From positions 36,741,511-36,805,510 of the forward strand of contig NC_056000.1 of NCBI RefSeq assembly GCF_018446385.1: DNA of 64,000 bases. The letters are read 5' to 3'. Numbering within the stretch: position 1 is the first letter of the stretch; each line of letters begins with the position of its first letter. The stretch is from Zingiber officinale. Lineage: Eukaryota; Streptophyta; Magnoliopsida; Zingiberales; Zingiberaceae. The translations under genes were made by a program, and so were the position numbers. A model generated the notes under the pieces. That model searched no databases. It was not told where the DNA came from and was given only the letters and a program-made list of their open reading frames with translations. This document shows positions 11,324 through 23,662 of the stretch, piece after piece.

Positions 11324-13111
11324 CTAGTCCAAGAAGGTTTCCATGATGTCCTGGTAGATCCCTGCGTCTGATCCTCTGTAATCCATTCCCTGAGCTGTTC
11401 CTGCATGTTGGTGATGATGCTGGTGGTCGAGCGATGTCGCGGGGAACGTCAAGCTCCTCTTGAACTTGTTGCTGCTGCTCTCCATCTTCCTGCCTTTGCA
11501 GGAACGCTGGCTCTCTGTGCTCATCAGGTCCTGATCAGCATTGCTCGCGCTGCTAAGTGCCAGATGGTGATCATCGCCGATGCCGGGCTTAGAGTCGGCC
11601 GGTTTTTGCTCCAGCATCTCAGAGCCGAAGAGGAGCTTGGCGTCGTCCGTCCTGCCGGTGAGAGCAGTGAAGAAGGAGAGGCCGTTGGGCCACTTGAGGT
11701 CTGGTTCATGCTCCTGCCCCATTGGGTTGTAAGCAGGGGCAGCTGCCATGGCAGGGATTGGAGCAAGCGAAGGGTGGCTCCAGTTGAAGATCGGAGGAGG
11801 CGGCGGCTGCGGCGGCCTCGGGATTTGCTTCATTGACGAAGATGGTGAAGGAGAGCTGCCCCTGGTGGAGGAAAACAGCTGGGAGAGGAAGAACCCTGAT
11901 TGGTATCCTAATGACTCAAACATGTGCCTCATCCTCAGTACAAAGTGCAGGTCTTCAGGTATCTGATACATGAACAAAGCTTCAAACACGAGCTCGACGA
12001 CGACGACGAGGACTATCAATAACACTTTACTTACAATTTTGCAGGAGCCAAGTTGCAAAAGTCCATGGCCAGCCTGAATCACAGCGATAGTCTGTTCGAC
12101 AAAGATTTGTTAAGTATAAAAACAGAGTAAAATTTTCTTCTTGGAAGAACAGAGGAAGATTTTGCCTGGATGCCAGAAGTAAATTGATCATTCCACTCAG
12201 GAGGAAGCTGCCATGAACAAGAAAAGAAAAAGAAATCAAAAACAAAAGTGAAAAAAAAAAAGAGAAAAAGTGTTTGGAAGTGTCAGTAAAAGTGAGCTAC
12301 AGCATCGAAGGAGCTCTGCCAGTAGTTGGAGATGTTGGGTTCAGATTCAGAAGGTTCCTTGAAGACCCATTTGTGACACTTATCAGAAGCAACCTTCCCC
12401 ATCAACCTGCTCGCATCGATCGCTCGATCAAATTAAAGTCGCAAAAAGAGAGGAAAATAAAGGATAAAGAAAAAGAAAGAAAAAGTGGGAACCAAACCAC
12501 CCTCCTCCTTCCCTTTTGCAGACCGATAAGAACAAGGAGCTAGAGGACAGGGAAGAATCGAAAGGGAGATAAATCAACATCTTGTGGCAAAACTCTAAAT
12601 GCGCTCCCCCTTTTAGTGGAAAAGATCATTAATGGACACCACCTACCAAATACCCACCCTTCTCCGTAATTATACAGCTGAATGGACATCTTGCTGAAGG
12701 CCTTCCTCACGGGGTCTTCCCCTGCATCCATCTCGTCGACTCGGCTCCGGCAGAAGCCATCCTCCCACATCAGCATCCTAAACCCCATAAAGATTCAAAC
12801 TTTATCATCAAAATCCAAACTTTGCCATGGAACTTAAGAACGCAACTCACAGATTGCCATTGTCGTCGCCAATCTTGCAGCCATTGCCGCCCCTGCACCT
12901 CCTGCAAGAGAAGAAGGGGGAGAATAGTTCGTGTGGTGAAAGAGAGGGAAAGGAAAGAAGGGGGAGAAAGAGGAAGGTACGGGCGAGGGCGAATGGTCCA
13001 GAAGACGGAGTAAGTCCAGTCCGAGTTGAGGCAGAGGTTCCTGAGAGACTCATGGAGAGCCAACATGCCCACAGCCTCCTTGCTTCTACTACCATCTCCT
13101 GAGCCCACCAT
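11324..13111 (-). CDS. bHLH-MYC_N domain protein, LHW-like without bHLH
   Basis: Seven exons on the minus strand: 12981-13111, 12851-12901, 12658-12777, 12301-12406, 12166-12207, 12035-12091, 11324-11962 (381 aa including the start at 13111). Residues ~16-190 form a bHLH-MYC N-terminal domain: WTYSVFWTI, LMLMWEDGFCR, YGEGLMGKVASDKCHKWVF, SNYWQSSFDALPPEWNDQF and VIQAGHGLLQLGSCKI. This agrees with plant proteins often mislabelled WNK kinase-related (At3g15240 type) and with LONESOME HIGHWAY relatives. The C-terminal half, in one exon, is Pro/Ser/His-rich and has no basic helix-loop-helix, so a cofactor-type role in nuclear transcription is inferred. All introns are GT-AG except intron 5, which appears to use GC (CAG|GCAAAA, donor at 12165-12164). 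The reading frame is open and exon phases join exactly. Function is unknown; the family is confident. Confidence 0.88.
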
Positions 13112-13146
13112 CTCTTTGTTCCCTTTGTTTTCTCTATCTTCCTCTC

Positions 13147-13154
13147 TCTATATA
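13147..13154 (-). promoter_or_regulatory. TATA-like box upstream of the LHW-like gene
   Basis: TATATAGA on the minus strand, about 36 bp upstream of the chosen start codon. This would leave an unusually short leader, so either the box is spurious or transcription starts very close to the ATG. Pyrimidine-rich sequence surrounds it. Confidence 0.3.
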
Positions 13155-15300
13155 CTTCTCCTCTTTTTTCCCCTTCCTAATTACCTTCCTCCACTCAACA
13201 GTGGCGCAAGGAAAAGGGGGGAAAAAAAAGTTAGAAGTTACGAGGGGCACTCTTTCTTCCTTCCTTATCTGTCTTCTCAGCTTCGCTTTCACTGCTTGAG
13301 TCGGTTAGCAAAAGGGTAAATTTTTGACGGAATGGTGTAGATTTCTGGAGTCGTTAGCATCTGGTTATTACTTCTAGGCAGTGGCGAAATTGCTCCTTGC
13401 AGCTCTACATGAGGATGCTCGCTCGCTATGCTGCCTCCCTTTTCTTTACGGGTGGTCCTGTGCCTTCGCCCCTTCAAGGTTTAACACCCTCGTGTCACTT
13501 TCATCTTGTACCACTCCATTTACAACCCTACCCTTCTCCCTCTTCAAAGTAATTGGTAAAAGATAATTGTGTTGGTTCCCTAGTACCTCATTAACCCGTC
13601 CCAGAGTTATTGGAGAGTCATTATAGAATCGATAAATTCTGGACGGCACCTCAAACTACTAGACCATCCAGAGAATTTCTTCCTCTCTAAATATAAAAAA
13701 TAAAATAATAAATTCAATTAATCTCATTAACTAGTCCAATCCTATAAAATTTTTCACAGACTACTAAACATTTTTTAATTGTATATATCATTTAAAAAAA
13801 TCTATAAATATATTATAATTAAAAATTAAACTGTAAATATTTAAATAATAATTTAAATATTTTATCGCTGGATCATAGCGGGCATCTCCCTCTCCCAACA
13901 AGAAACGATGAGGAGGAGCATTTGACTCGTGCAGCTGGCCGGCGATGGTTTGCTGCAGGAATGATGATCGGTGAGGGAATTGGAAGGAGGGTGCTCACGT
14001 GAGGGTGGTTTGGGAGGGCACTGGGGCGGTGCCTCGTTAGGCATAAAGAAAACCAAAGGGGGGGGGGGGGCAGAGGGAGATTGGCTGCGCTTTCGCCAGC
14101 AATTCGATGAGCTCACGAAGAGTTCGCAAGAAGACAAGAGCAGAGAACAGTGAGACAGTGTAGCTGATGGCACGGGATGGGCAACGAGGGAGAAGAGGGG
14201 AAAAGGCAGAGAGCAGATTTTGCGGGGATATGACATCCTCAAACTAAACAAATTCTGTCTCTGATTCACTTTGATTCGGTTCGACTTAGACTCGTTTTGA
14301 TTCGATTTAGATCGTTAATTGAACTCGAACCGGTTATTTACTGGACTAGTCTTATGTTTAACACGGGATAAAATTACTCCATCTATAATATTTTTATCTT
14401 CGCCTTATATTAGCTGTTTAGGCTAGGACTTTTAAATAAATTGAACTTTCATAAAATTTAGTATTCGATTTGATAATAATTTATTTATATTCGTTTAATA
14501 CATATAGTATTAATTAAATAAATAATCTTGAACAATTCGTTGAACTAAACAAAGAAGCTTAAACACATATATATTCAACTCGTTAATAATATTCATGAAC
14601 AACATTTGTAAATAATATTTGTGAACAACGTTCATGAATAATATTTGTGAACCAGATTTGTTCATGCTCCGAGACCTTCAACGAGTGAGCCGAAGATGAT
14701 GTTGATTGGAGTCACTGAATGTCAAAGAAAAGAGTTCAATCATAGAATACTCTAAGCTTGAGAGGGAGAAAATTTGAGAGAAGAAAGTTAGAATAGCGAC
14801 TAAGGGTGCTCTGATGTTATCACTCCGATGCTCAATCAAGTTTCAACGGAAAGTATGGAGAAAAATAGAGAAGATGAATAATAATCTGATCAAAAGATTC
14901 AAGCATACCTCTATCTGTAAGTGCGAACACCTTTTATAATACTGTCACTGAATATCTCTTTCCTCTATATTACTTGCACATTAATTACAAATAAGACATG
15001 TATCATATGGTGTTAAAGGAAATGTCCCATTGTATCTACTAGTATCATGCGAATTCAAATATGGGGATGACCCTCACGTGCTCTGACAACCCACATGCTA
15101 TGTCAAGGTAGACGCCGAACTTCATAATAGAGCATGTAAGGTCTTTGGCCATGGGATAATTAATTGTTCAATGATTAAGAGTCTGCTAAGTGGAAGAGCA
15201 TTGAACCACCAGGACTGAGTGGAGATGAGCAGGGTGGGCCCCATCAGTGCAAGTGATGTGCCTCTGATCAATTGGGTCGACTAGGGAATAATTAGGTGCT
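13155..15300. other. Spacer upstream of the LHW-like gene; no supported gene
   Basis: Several short open frames exist (for example 13862-14269 minus), but none shows a recognisable domain. A G-run lies near 14060. Fragments near 14260-14345 and 14555-14660 resemble the hAT-MITE sequences at 10-11 kb, the latter in inverted orientation. Part of 14660-15320 reads like LTR or other retroelement debris. Confidence 0.4.
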
Positions 15301-15319
15301 TCGCTCGGTAGGGCTGACC

Positions 15320-15470
15320 AAGGAGAAACGGAGCACGTTTGATTAGTGGGACCGATCGGAGGAGAAATAGAGCATGACCTATCGGTGGGACTGATCAAGG
15401 GAGAAACAGAGCATGACCTATCGGTAGGATCAATCGAGGGAGAAACGGAGCGCGTCCAATCGGTGCAACC
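15320..15470. repeat. ~39-bp minisatellite
   Basis: Units containing gagaaacagagcatgaccta and tcggtgggactgatcaa recur about four times with a spacing near 39 bp (for example 15371 and 15410). Confidence 0.75.
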
Positions 15471-15859
15471 GACCAGGTCTGAGAGGCACAGTTGTCCGAT
15501 AGGGGATTCAAGAGAGCTACTTGAACATATCTACTATGCATTGACTTATTTTGACTTCAACCTCCACCTAGGTATGATGCTTAACCCTTTAGACACGTGG
15601 AGGCTTCCATATTCATCATATCAATATTGTTTATCGATAAAATTCTTATCAACATACTAAATAAATAATTTTTAAAAAAAATGAACCAACAAAATTGTAT
15701 TATCAAACTCAATAATCAATCAAACAATTTAAAATATAAAAATTTAAAATAATCAAACAAGTTTAAACTGGGAGTTCTATAATATCGATCTAAATGAACC
15801 CAGCTAAAGTTAAATTCATTTTAACCAATAAATGTTTGATTAAAATAACAGCGTATTCA

Positions 15860-16830
15860 AACTCTTGCAACACTTGTCTAAAACGGATCATGAGTAACAT
15901 TTTAACCAATAAATGTCAACTCTTGAAACTTAAATAACAGCGTATTCAATAAGCGCGATCTTCTTGTCGACTCACTCACCATATACGTAAGTAAATACCC
16001 TTACATTCAACAAGATTAGAAGCCAATTGATCGTAAGCCATTCCACCCTTCCTTCGATCACCCTTGAAGTCGAAACCGTCTTGTGATGAGGTTTGAGTTG
16101 AATAAACCCTCATGTTTTAGGTAGGATACTACATGATCTGATCCCACAAACCCTACTACATGATCTGGTCCCCCAACCCTACTCTATATATAATATTTTT
16201 GTCTTATGTTAACGGTTTAGGATGTATATATATTGACGAATGCTACTTGTCTAAAAAGGCTCACGACGAACATTTTAACCAATAACTACCAACTCTTGAA
16301 ACTTAAATAACGGCATATTCAATGAGCTCCTCTTGTTCACTCATTCACCATATATAAGTTAATACCCTTACATTCCACAAGATCAAGAGCCGACCGATCG
16401 TAAGCCATTCAAAGTTCAAACCTTCCTTGGATCACCCGCAAACTCGTAACCCTCTTGTGACGAGGTTTGAATTGAATAAACAATCACGTTTTAGATAAGA
16501 TACTACATGATTTGATCCTCAACCCTACTATATAATCTGGTCCCCAATCCTATTCTATCTATAATACTTTTGTCTTAATTTGCCTTATGTTAGCGGTTTA
16601 GGATGCATGTCGACAACTCCTACTTGTCTAAAAAAGCTTACAACGATCGAACGTTTTAATAAATAACTACCGTCTCTTGAAACTTAAATAACGAAGCCGA
16701 TCAATCGTAAGCCATTAAAACCTTCCTCCGATCGCCCATGAACTCATAGCACTATTACGACGAGGTTTGAGTCGAACAAACCCTCATATTTTAGACAGGA
16801 CAGATACTACAAGATCTGGTCCCCTAACCC
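15860..16830. repeat. ~375-bp tandem repeat, about 2.6 copies
   Basis: Copies start near 15871, 16245 and 16620 with acttgtctaaaa, followed by aaccaataa and actcttgaaacttaaataac. Each continues through gatcgtaagccatt, acgaggtttga and tactacatgatctg. Identity is moderate and the third copy is truncated. No coding frame is shared by the copies. Confidence 0.8.
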
Positions 16831-18734
16831 TACTATCTGCCTCTCCCCACCCCCCTCCTCCTCACCTGCCTAACCATGTACAGAAGGAATCTGTATCTTT
16901 ACCATCTTCCAATGGCCTTTTTCTAGCCTTTCGTGAATAAATTATCCATGCTATGTCTGACACATGAGTGGGGTTGATGGAGATTTGTGTGTGGGGAGGA
17001 AGACAAGTGAGGACCAAAGGAGATATAGCAGCTGAGGAACGAGATTTGGACCACTACAGTTTGTTTTTCGTTTCGTTTCATTTCGCTAGCTCTCGTTCAA
17101 TCTCGACCTCTCGATCGTATCTCTAGTCGTCTTTAAAGTGTTCATCTCCTAGAAATGCAATAGTTCTACGAGCAGTAAAAGAAGTGATTAGCCCCATGCT
17201 CAAAGATCCAACTTGCCCCCTTCCTCCTGACAAATGCAGACTAGAGTAGCAATATAGGTACAGAGTCCAAAGATTCCACAAAAGATATTGCAGAAATCAA
17301 TGCACACAGCTGAGTGATGAATAGGAAGTCTATGATCTAATTGCCAATTTAAGTATTTGTTTAATGAAATAGATCGAAAGTGGTGGCTGTCATTATTGTT
17401 TGTTTGCATTGAAACCTTCTACTTTAGACCTTAAGCCTCCTCTTTGACCACCATTATTGTGTGCTATGGAGCTGGCTTTAGTGGGCCATCACCCTTTTGT
17501 TTAGCCACATGACTTGGAAAAACAATGCACACTTGGGGGATTAGTTTAATCATGGGAAGTGTGCCTTTATTTATTTTGCGATGGTGGTCGTAGATGAGCC
17601 TACTACCGAGTCTAGTTGAGCTTGTGTGTCGAGTTTGTTGAGCTTGAATAGCAACACGGTTGTCTTCATCGCTAGGGCTGAGTTTGATGGTGTTTGTGAA
17701 ATAAATATATTCATATGTCCTAATCTAAAGAATAAGAGTTTCATTGATGTAATTAATGTCTAATGATATTCAATGAACCTAGGTATGTGTGGTCCTTAGC
17801 TACATCTGCAAATATGTAAGGTGTTCGGTAGCCTGATCACCTCGACCCATTAACTTAGGTGCTTGGCTGCCTGATCAGCAACTCGACGCATCGACACAGA
17901 TGCTCGACATCTTGAGCACCTCAACTCATCGACTCGAGTGCTCAACATTCTAAGCATCTTGATTCATCAATTTAGGATCTCAACAGCCTGAGTACCTTAA
18001 CTTCGTATGTCAAGAATTTGATATACCAAATAGTTATTAGTAAGGATGACAATTTTCTCTGAATGAATGAAAGAAGATATGAAGAAATTTTTTTAAATTC
18101 AATTAAATAATTCAATAATGAAATTTTTGATATCTCTATATATATATATATGTTGCTTGACGTTTTGTACGTGATTATGAGTGACACGTATGCATGGCGT
18201 TGTCAACTCGATTTCTTTGTAAAAGTATTTCAATGTATTCTCTCTCCCCTTCTGCCTTCTATTCAAAACGAAAGGTGAAGAAATTTTTCTAAATCTAAAT
18301 TTCCCTCGCTCTCTCTCTCTCGCTCCTTCCTTCGCCGCTGTCTTCCGTTACAGCTCGCTCCTGCTGAGCAAGCAAAAGCAAAAGCGCTGCAAGCTAAGTA
18401 CAACTTACAGTTGCATGCTTGTTCTCGAGCTAGCGAGAAGCTCCCCAAACTACCACTAAAAACATAGCCGACGCTGGTTTGCTTACCACCTCTCTCCATT
18501 CTAGATCGTAAGCTTTTGTCCACTCCATTGTCTATTTTTCAGCTCTGTACAATGATATATCCTACAATGTACAAGCCCTAGCTGTTTTCTTATCAATTTT
18601 TGCTTATATGATTTATAGGGAACTTGCCAACATCAATTCCCATATTTCATAACTAATGGTAATTCATTTTATTTTAAGTTGTATTTCCTGACCGTGATTC
18701 TAATATATATTAGAAGGATTTATACTACAACATG
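16831..18734. other. Spacer without recognised gene
   Basis: A low-copy run of words such as cgactcatcgactcgagtgctc near 17840-17970 looks like a decayed minisatellite. A TC-rich stretch lies at 18300-18340. No coding region is supported. Confidence 0.4.
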
Positions 18735-19361
18735 CAAGGTTGACCCCTACTACAATACATGCAGCCACTTGTACAGTTAGCTGCTACACGTAGCAGCTAC
18801 ATCGATGGATAATTGTTAGAACGTGTAGCAGCTAGCTGTCTATGTAGCTGCTACAACGTGTAACAACTACTTGGCAAGTCACTTCATTTAAGTTATAAAT
18901 CTCTCTATGCCTAATATATAGTGTTTATATGTGATTCTAAATGATCTATTTAATTAACACAGGGAAAAGTATATGTTATCTTTATTGGACGTATAGTTGC
19001 TAAAATGTTATAGCAGCTACTTGGACATTTAGCTAATACAACATTAGCAGCTACTTCGACAGCTAGCTGCTATAACATTGTAGCAGTTACTTGAAATGTT
19101 AACTGCTACAACGGTATAGTAGCTACTTCGACAATTAGTTACTACAATGTTGTAGCAACTACTTGAAATGTTAACTGCTACAAAGGCATAGTAGCTACTT
19201 CGACGGCTAGCTGCTACAATGTTGTAGCAGCTACTTGAAATATTAACTGCTACAACAGTGTAGCAACTACTTGGAATGTTAACTGCTACAATACTGTAGT
19301 AGAAACTTTGACGGCTAGCTGCTACAACGTTGTAACAGCTACTTGGAATGTTAACTGCTAC
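18735..19361. repeat. GTAGCAGCTAC-type array, left part
   Basis: More than a dozen copies of gtagcagctac/tagctgctac, in both orientations, with a larger unit of about 60 bp containing tacttgaaatgttaactgct. The array is cut at 19361 by the solo LTR and continues at 22425. Dense short repeats in both orientations are typical of subterminal regions of CACTA elements, and domains of that class lie downstream. Confidence 0.85.
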
Positions 19362-22300
19362 TGTAAAATACCGGAAAATGGGGAATAATGATAAGGAAAT
19401 TTTTCGGAATTTTTGGAGATTTTTCAGAAATTTTTCGGAAATCGTATGGACGAGTTTACGGGGATAAAACGGGGCCCCGAGAAAGCCTATTTAAGCTACC
19501 CATTTAAGTGAGGAAAAGTTTATTTTCTTTTTCTTTTCCTAATTCTTTTTCCTTTTCTTTTCCATTTTTCCCCGTGTCCTCACCCGAACCTCGCCCGTGC
19601 CCTCTTCTTTCCCCGCCGATCTCATCTGCCCTAACCGCCGCAGATTCCCTCTTCCTCCCCCTCTCACGGCGCAACCCGGGCTCATCTTCCCCAGCCGACG
19701 CACAGTCGCCCCCGAGCCTAATCGCCTTTCCCCTTGCCGTGGCCTCGTCGCCGCAGACATCTCAGCCACCGCCGAGGTCGAGCCCTAGATTGGGGAAGGT
19801 CAGGAACGCGCCGACGCTCCTCTTCGACGCCGACCATCTTTTCCCTTCTTCCTAAGACACCGTCGGCCACAGGAGCCCTAGCACGGACCCTTTTTCCTCT
19901 TTCGAGCGCCGACAGCCGGCCATTCACCTTTGCCCTGGCTTGGATCGCGCTGCCCTCTCCTCCACTATGTCTTTGCCGCCCTCCGTGGCCTTCTTCCCGA
20001 TATCTCTACTTCTGCCCTAGCGCTGGTGCCGCCACCTCTTCCTCTTGTTCACCGATCGCCAGCCGCCTCCTCTGTGCCAGCCACCGAGTGTCACTCGACC
20101 TCTTCTTCATAGGGTCAACGATCGAGTTTTTCCTCTTCCCCTCTAGGTATTTTCTAGTTTTTGTGCCCTAATCACTGCTTCCTGCCACCAGGTTCTGTCG
20201 AGCCACAACTAGCCTCTGTTTTGCTTGCTGCCACCACCGGAGAAGAGAAAATTAGGTACAGACTTTTTGTACACTTCAACCAGAGATGTGGGATTTGGTA
20301 AATTACTGCTAGAATTCCTAACTAGTTGTGTTTGGGATTTGTATGTGCCAACCGTTTCTGGTTTTCGGTAGCAGATTTCTAGTAGCAAGGTTTTCAGTTG
20401 TGTATCAACAGAGAATTCTTCGACCTTGGATCAACAGTAATACATCAGGTGAGTTTTAGAGGTGATTCCATTCTACATTGAATTTCATTACTAGTAATGG
20501 ATTGTATCAGTTGATTAATTTATATTGGATTGATAAATGAGTGTGTTGGATTTCCCATTTGGATAAATTAATTGATGATCTAATTAGGGTTTAAAATTGG
20601 ATTTGAACTTTTGTTAGCTTCTCGAGGATTTGATTTAGCTAATTAATCTATATGTAATTAGCTAAATCTGGATATCATGTACTACAGGGCTTTGATTCGA
20701 GACGGTATCTCGAAGAGGGATTTATCTCGTATTGGACCTTTTTTATTGGAGGCGGGTACCTCTTGACTTATCTTTTATGATATTGTCAATTGGATATGCA
20801 TAGTATTTTATAGCTACAAGCAATGATCATGTTTGCCTTTGGTATGTCACGGTTTGATACCCATAGCATGTTCTATTTTGTCGCTTGTTATGTATCCATG
20901 TTTATACCTCGTGATTATTGCCATGAGTACCTTAGTTCCTAGAGTAAGTGGCATACCATGCTTTATTGAGTTTAGGACTAGATTCTGGATTTTTATTATC
21001 TGGCTTGTGTACCTATATTTTTATATCATATCTGATCTGTGTACCTATACCCTTTTGCTTTGATCCATGTATATTGTTGGTACATATTTTATGGAGGTGG
21101 ATATATTCAGAACCTAGGTTGTTATACCATAGAGGACCTGTATACCCTAGATCTGTGGATTTGACTTACTAGTACTATGATTCACATTTTTATATATATA
21201 TATGGATTTGGTTAAGGATATTGTCATGCTTAGTGGCATGCACCATTCGCATGATTGCATGTTGCGTGATAGGTTGTTCCATTATTGTAGAGCATATCAT
21301 CAGTTTCATCACTGTTCGGTGCTCCGTTGGTCTGCTCATGGGCAGCGTGATGCAGCGTGGTAACACATCAGTTTTGCTCTGTTCGATGCTCCATTGGTCC
21401 GCTCATGGGTAGTGTGACGCAGCGTGAAAGCACATCAGGGATCCCTCCCCGTCATGATGTACCGAGAGATGAGAGCATTGCACTCCCCCATTTATTATTT
21501 GGGGTAGGAGTATGTGTGTACTCCGACAGCATCCCGTCCACTCGGCCACTCATCAGGAGTAGTGACGTCAGGGTGCACAATTGTCATAGCCCTACCCACT
21601 CGGTCTCACCATTGTGTGTGAGATGGCTGACTGGAGTCAGGGGTGACCATGACATTGACATCATACGCATTAATGCATTTATTACTTGTGCTTGCTGCAT
21701 TTATTTGCTGCATTTAGTTGGATGCATATGTATGACATGCATACAGGATTTATAACACTCTCGGTTTGACGACCTTTTGTTCTGGATAGGAGTTCCTGGT
21801 GAGTACAGCTTTCTCAGTTACCTTTCAGTTTTGCATATTTCCTATATATGATTAAGAAGTTGTATTCCATGTTTATTGATGTTAGATATATCTTACTAGG
21901 CATGTCTATTGGTATTCGCTAAGTTGTTGAATTCACCCCTGTGGACACTATATTTTTCAGGTACCAGGTTGTTTATGGAGTCGCTTGGAGCATCTTGTCT
22001 GTTGGTCCCCGTGTCACATCAGAAGATCTGTCTTCGCTGTTGTCTATTTGTACTTTGGTATTTATGTAGCTAGCTTGTGTTTCAGTTTTGTTTCCGGAGT
22101 GTTATGTTGTTGTGTGGTGTAAGTCTAGCCGACTAACAGTGTTTTGTTTGTTTTGTATGGGCTTGTATTTATGTTTTTTTTTCCGCTGTGTTAGTTTTGA
22201 TTTCAGTCGAGTGGGCTGATAAAAATATATATAACTGCGTGGTTGTTGTTATATTTGTCCAGCCGTGTAGGCTGAGATTATTAACTGCGTGATTGTATAT

Positions 22301-22419
22301 ATATTTCAGCCGTATGTGGCTGATATATATTGTGTTTGTAGAAATGCTTCAGATTGTCACCCATACAGGGGAGGTGCTGCCGAAATTTCTTCGGACAGGG
22401 ACTTTCCCGGGGCTTGACA
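19362..22419 (+). mobile_element. Solo LTR, probably Ty3/gypsy Tekay/Del-like, 3,058 bp
   Basis: It starts TGTAAAATACCGG and ends GGGGCTTGACA. It is flanked by identical 5-bp target duplications GCTAC (19357-19361 and 22420-22424) taken from the array it interrupts. The length and the ending with ggactttcccggggcttgaca resemble Tekay/Del-type chromovirus LTRs (family from memory). Proline/serine-rich open frames at 19508-20171 are not convincing genes. A ~65-bp direct repeat (gctcatgggcagcgtga-type) lies at about 21320-21440. Confidence 0.85.
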
Positions 22420-22424
22420 GCTAC

Positions 22425-22835
22425 AAAGGTATAGCAGCTACTTTAAGGACTAGTTGCTACAATGTTGTAACAGCTACTTGGAATGTTAACTACTACAATG
22501 GTATAGCAGCTACTTGGAATGTTAACTGCTACAATGGTGCAGTAGAAACTTCAATGGCTAGCTTCTACAATATTGTTGGAACTACTTAAAATGTTAACTG
22601 CTATAATGGTGTAGCAGCTACTTCGACGAGTAGCTGCTACAACATTGCAGCAACTACTTCGATGGGTAGCTGCTACAATATTATAGGAGGAACTTGAAAT
22701 GTCGGCTTCTACAATTTTATAGCAGCTAATTACTACAATGCTGTAGCAGCTACTTCGACAATTAGCTATTATATCGTTGCAGCGGCTACTTCCTTTGCTA
22801 GTTGCTACAATATTGTAGCAGCTACTTCGACACTC
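22425..22835. repeat. GTAGCAGCTAC-type array, continuation
   Basis: This resumes the array interrupted by the solo LTR, with the same words (tagcagctacttgaaatgtt, tagctgctacaatgttgta). Removing 19362-22419 and one GCTAC copy rejoins the array. Confidence 0.85.
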
Positions 22836-23329
22836 CAAACAACCTTTTCTTACTATGTTTTGGTTCTATAATTTGCATGAAATTTGCCAAACATTATTTT
22901 TCACAAACCATTCAATGTAAGTTTTTTAAATTTAAATTGTAATTCCTTCTAATCCTAATATATATTATCATGCACGGCTAGAGAAAGCAAAAATATATTG
23001 TGCAATTATTATTTTTTCCTCAACTGCCGAAGTTTTAACCCTTCAACTGGGCATGTGACAAATATTTCAAAAAAATTTCATTGAAAGTATATCGGTCCCC
23101 CATAGTCTCTCCGTCAATCAACCTCACCACGACGACTTGTTTCTCCTCCAAAGTTTCGCCTCCATTGTAAGTATTTCATAAAACTTTAGTGTTTTGATTC
23201 TTCTCCTCTTGTTTAGGTGTTTAAATTTTTAGGATTTTGATTCTTCTCTCAGTTGCTACAATGGTGTTTAATGATTATAGATTTTTGGATTGGAGATTTA
23301 CTTGCAGTGAATAAAGGTTTTAAAAAATG

Positions 23330-23520
23330 GCTGTAATATTGTAGTAGCTACTTGACAGTAGGTGCTACAACCTAGTTAAACCCTAATAACTGATACAACA
23401 TAGTTAAACCCTATAGTCCCTATTGGCTTTTCATTATTATAGTAGCTGCTTGACCCTAACTACTATAACATGATAAGTAGTCATGTTGTAGTAGCTACTA
23501 ATCACATTGTAGTAGCTAGG
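23330..23520. repeat. Small GTAGCTACT-type repeat cluster
   Basis: Looser copies of gtagtagctac and gctacaac words within the transposon interior, some of them duplicated as catgttgtagtagctacta. Confidence 0.6.
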
Positions 23521-23662
23521 AAAAATTATAGATATTGTTATGTATTATATTATCGTTAAAAAATAACAATGTAATGTATCATATTATGGTTGAAAACTAA
23601 TAAGATTGTAATGAAGCCAAATGATTATCACTAACATCTGATGTATTTGTTTGATAGAATTA

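Noticed and set aside
11405..11836. Open frame on the plus strand opposite the last exon of the LHW-like gene
   Set aside because: It is the complement of a long conserved coding exon with biased codons; it has no domain of its own.
13862..14269. 135-aa minus-strand frame
   Set aside because: Low-complexity Ser/Pro/Cys sequence, no recognised domain, no conserved splice context; not reported as a gene.
19508..20171. Pro/Ser-rich open frames on both strands
   Set aside because: They lie inside a solo LTR with perfect target duplications and are low-complexity, GC-rich sequence without a domain.
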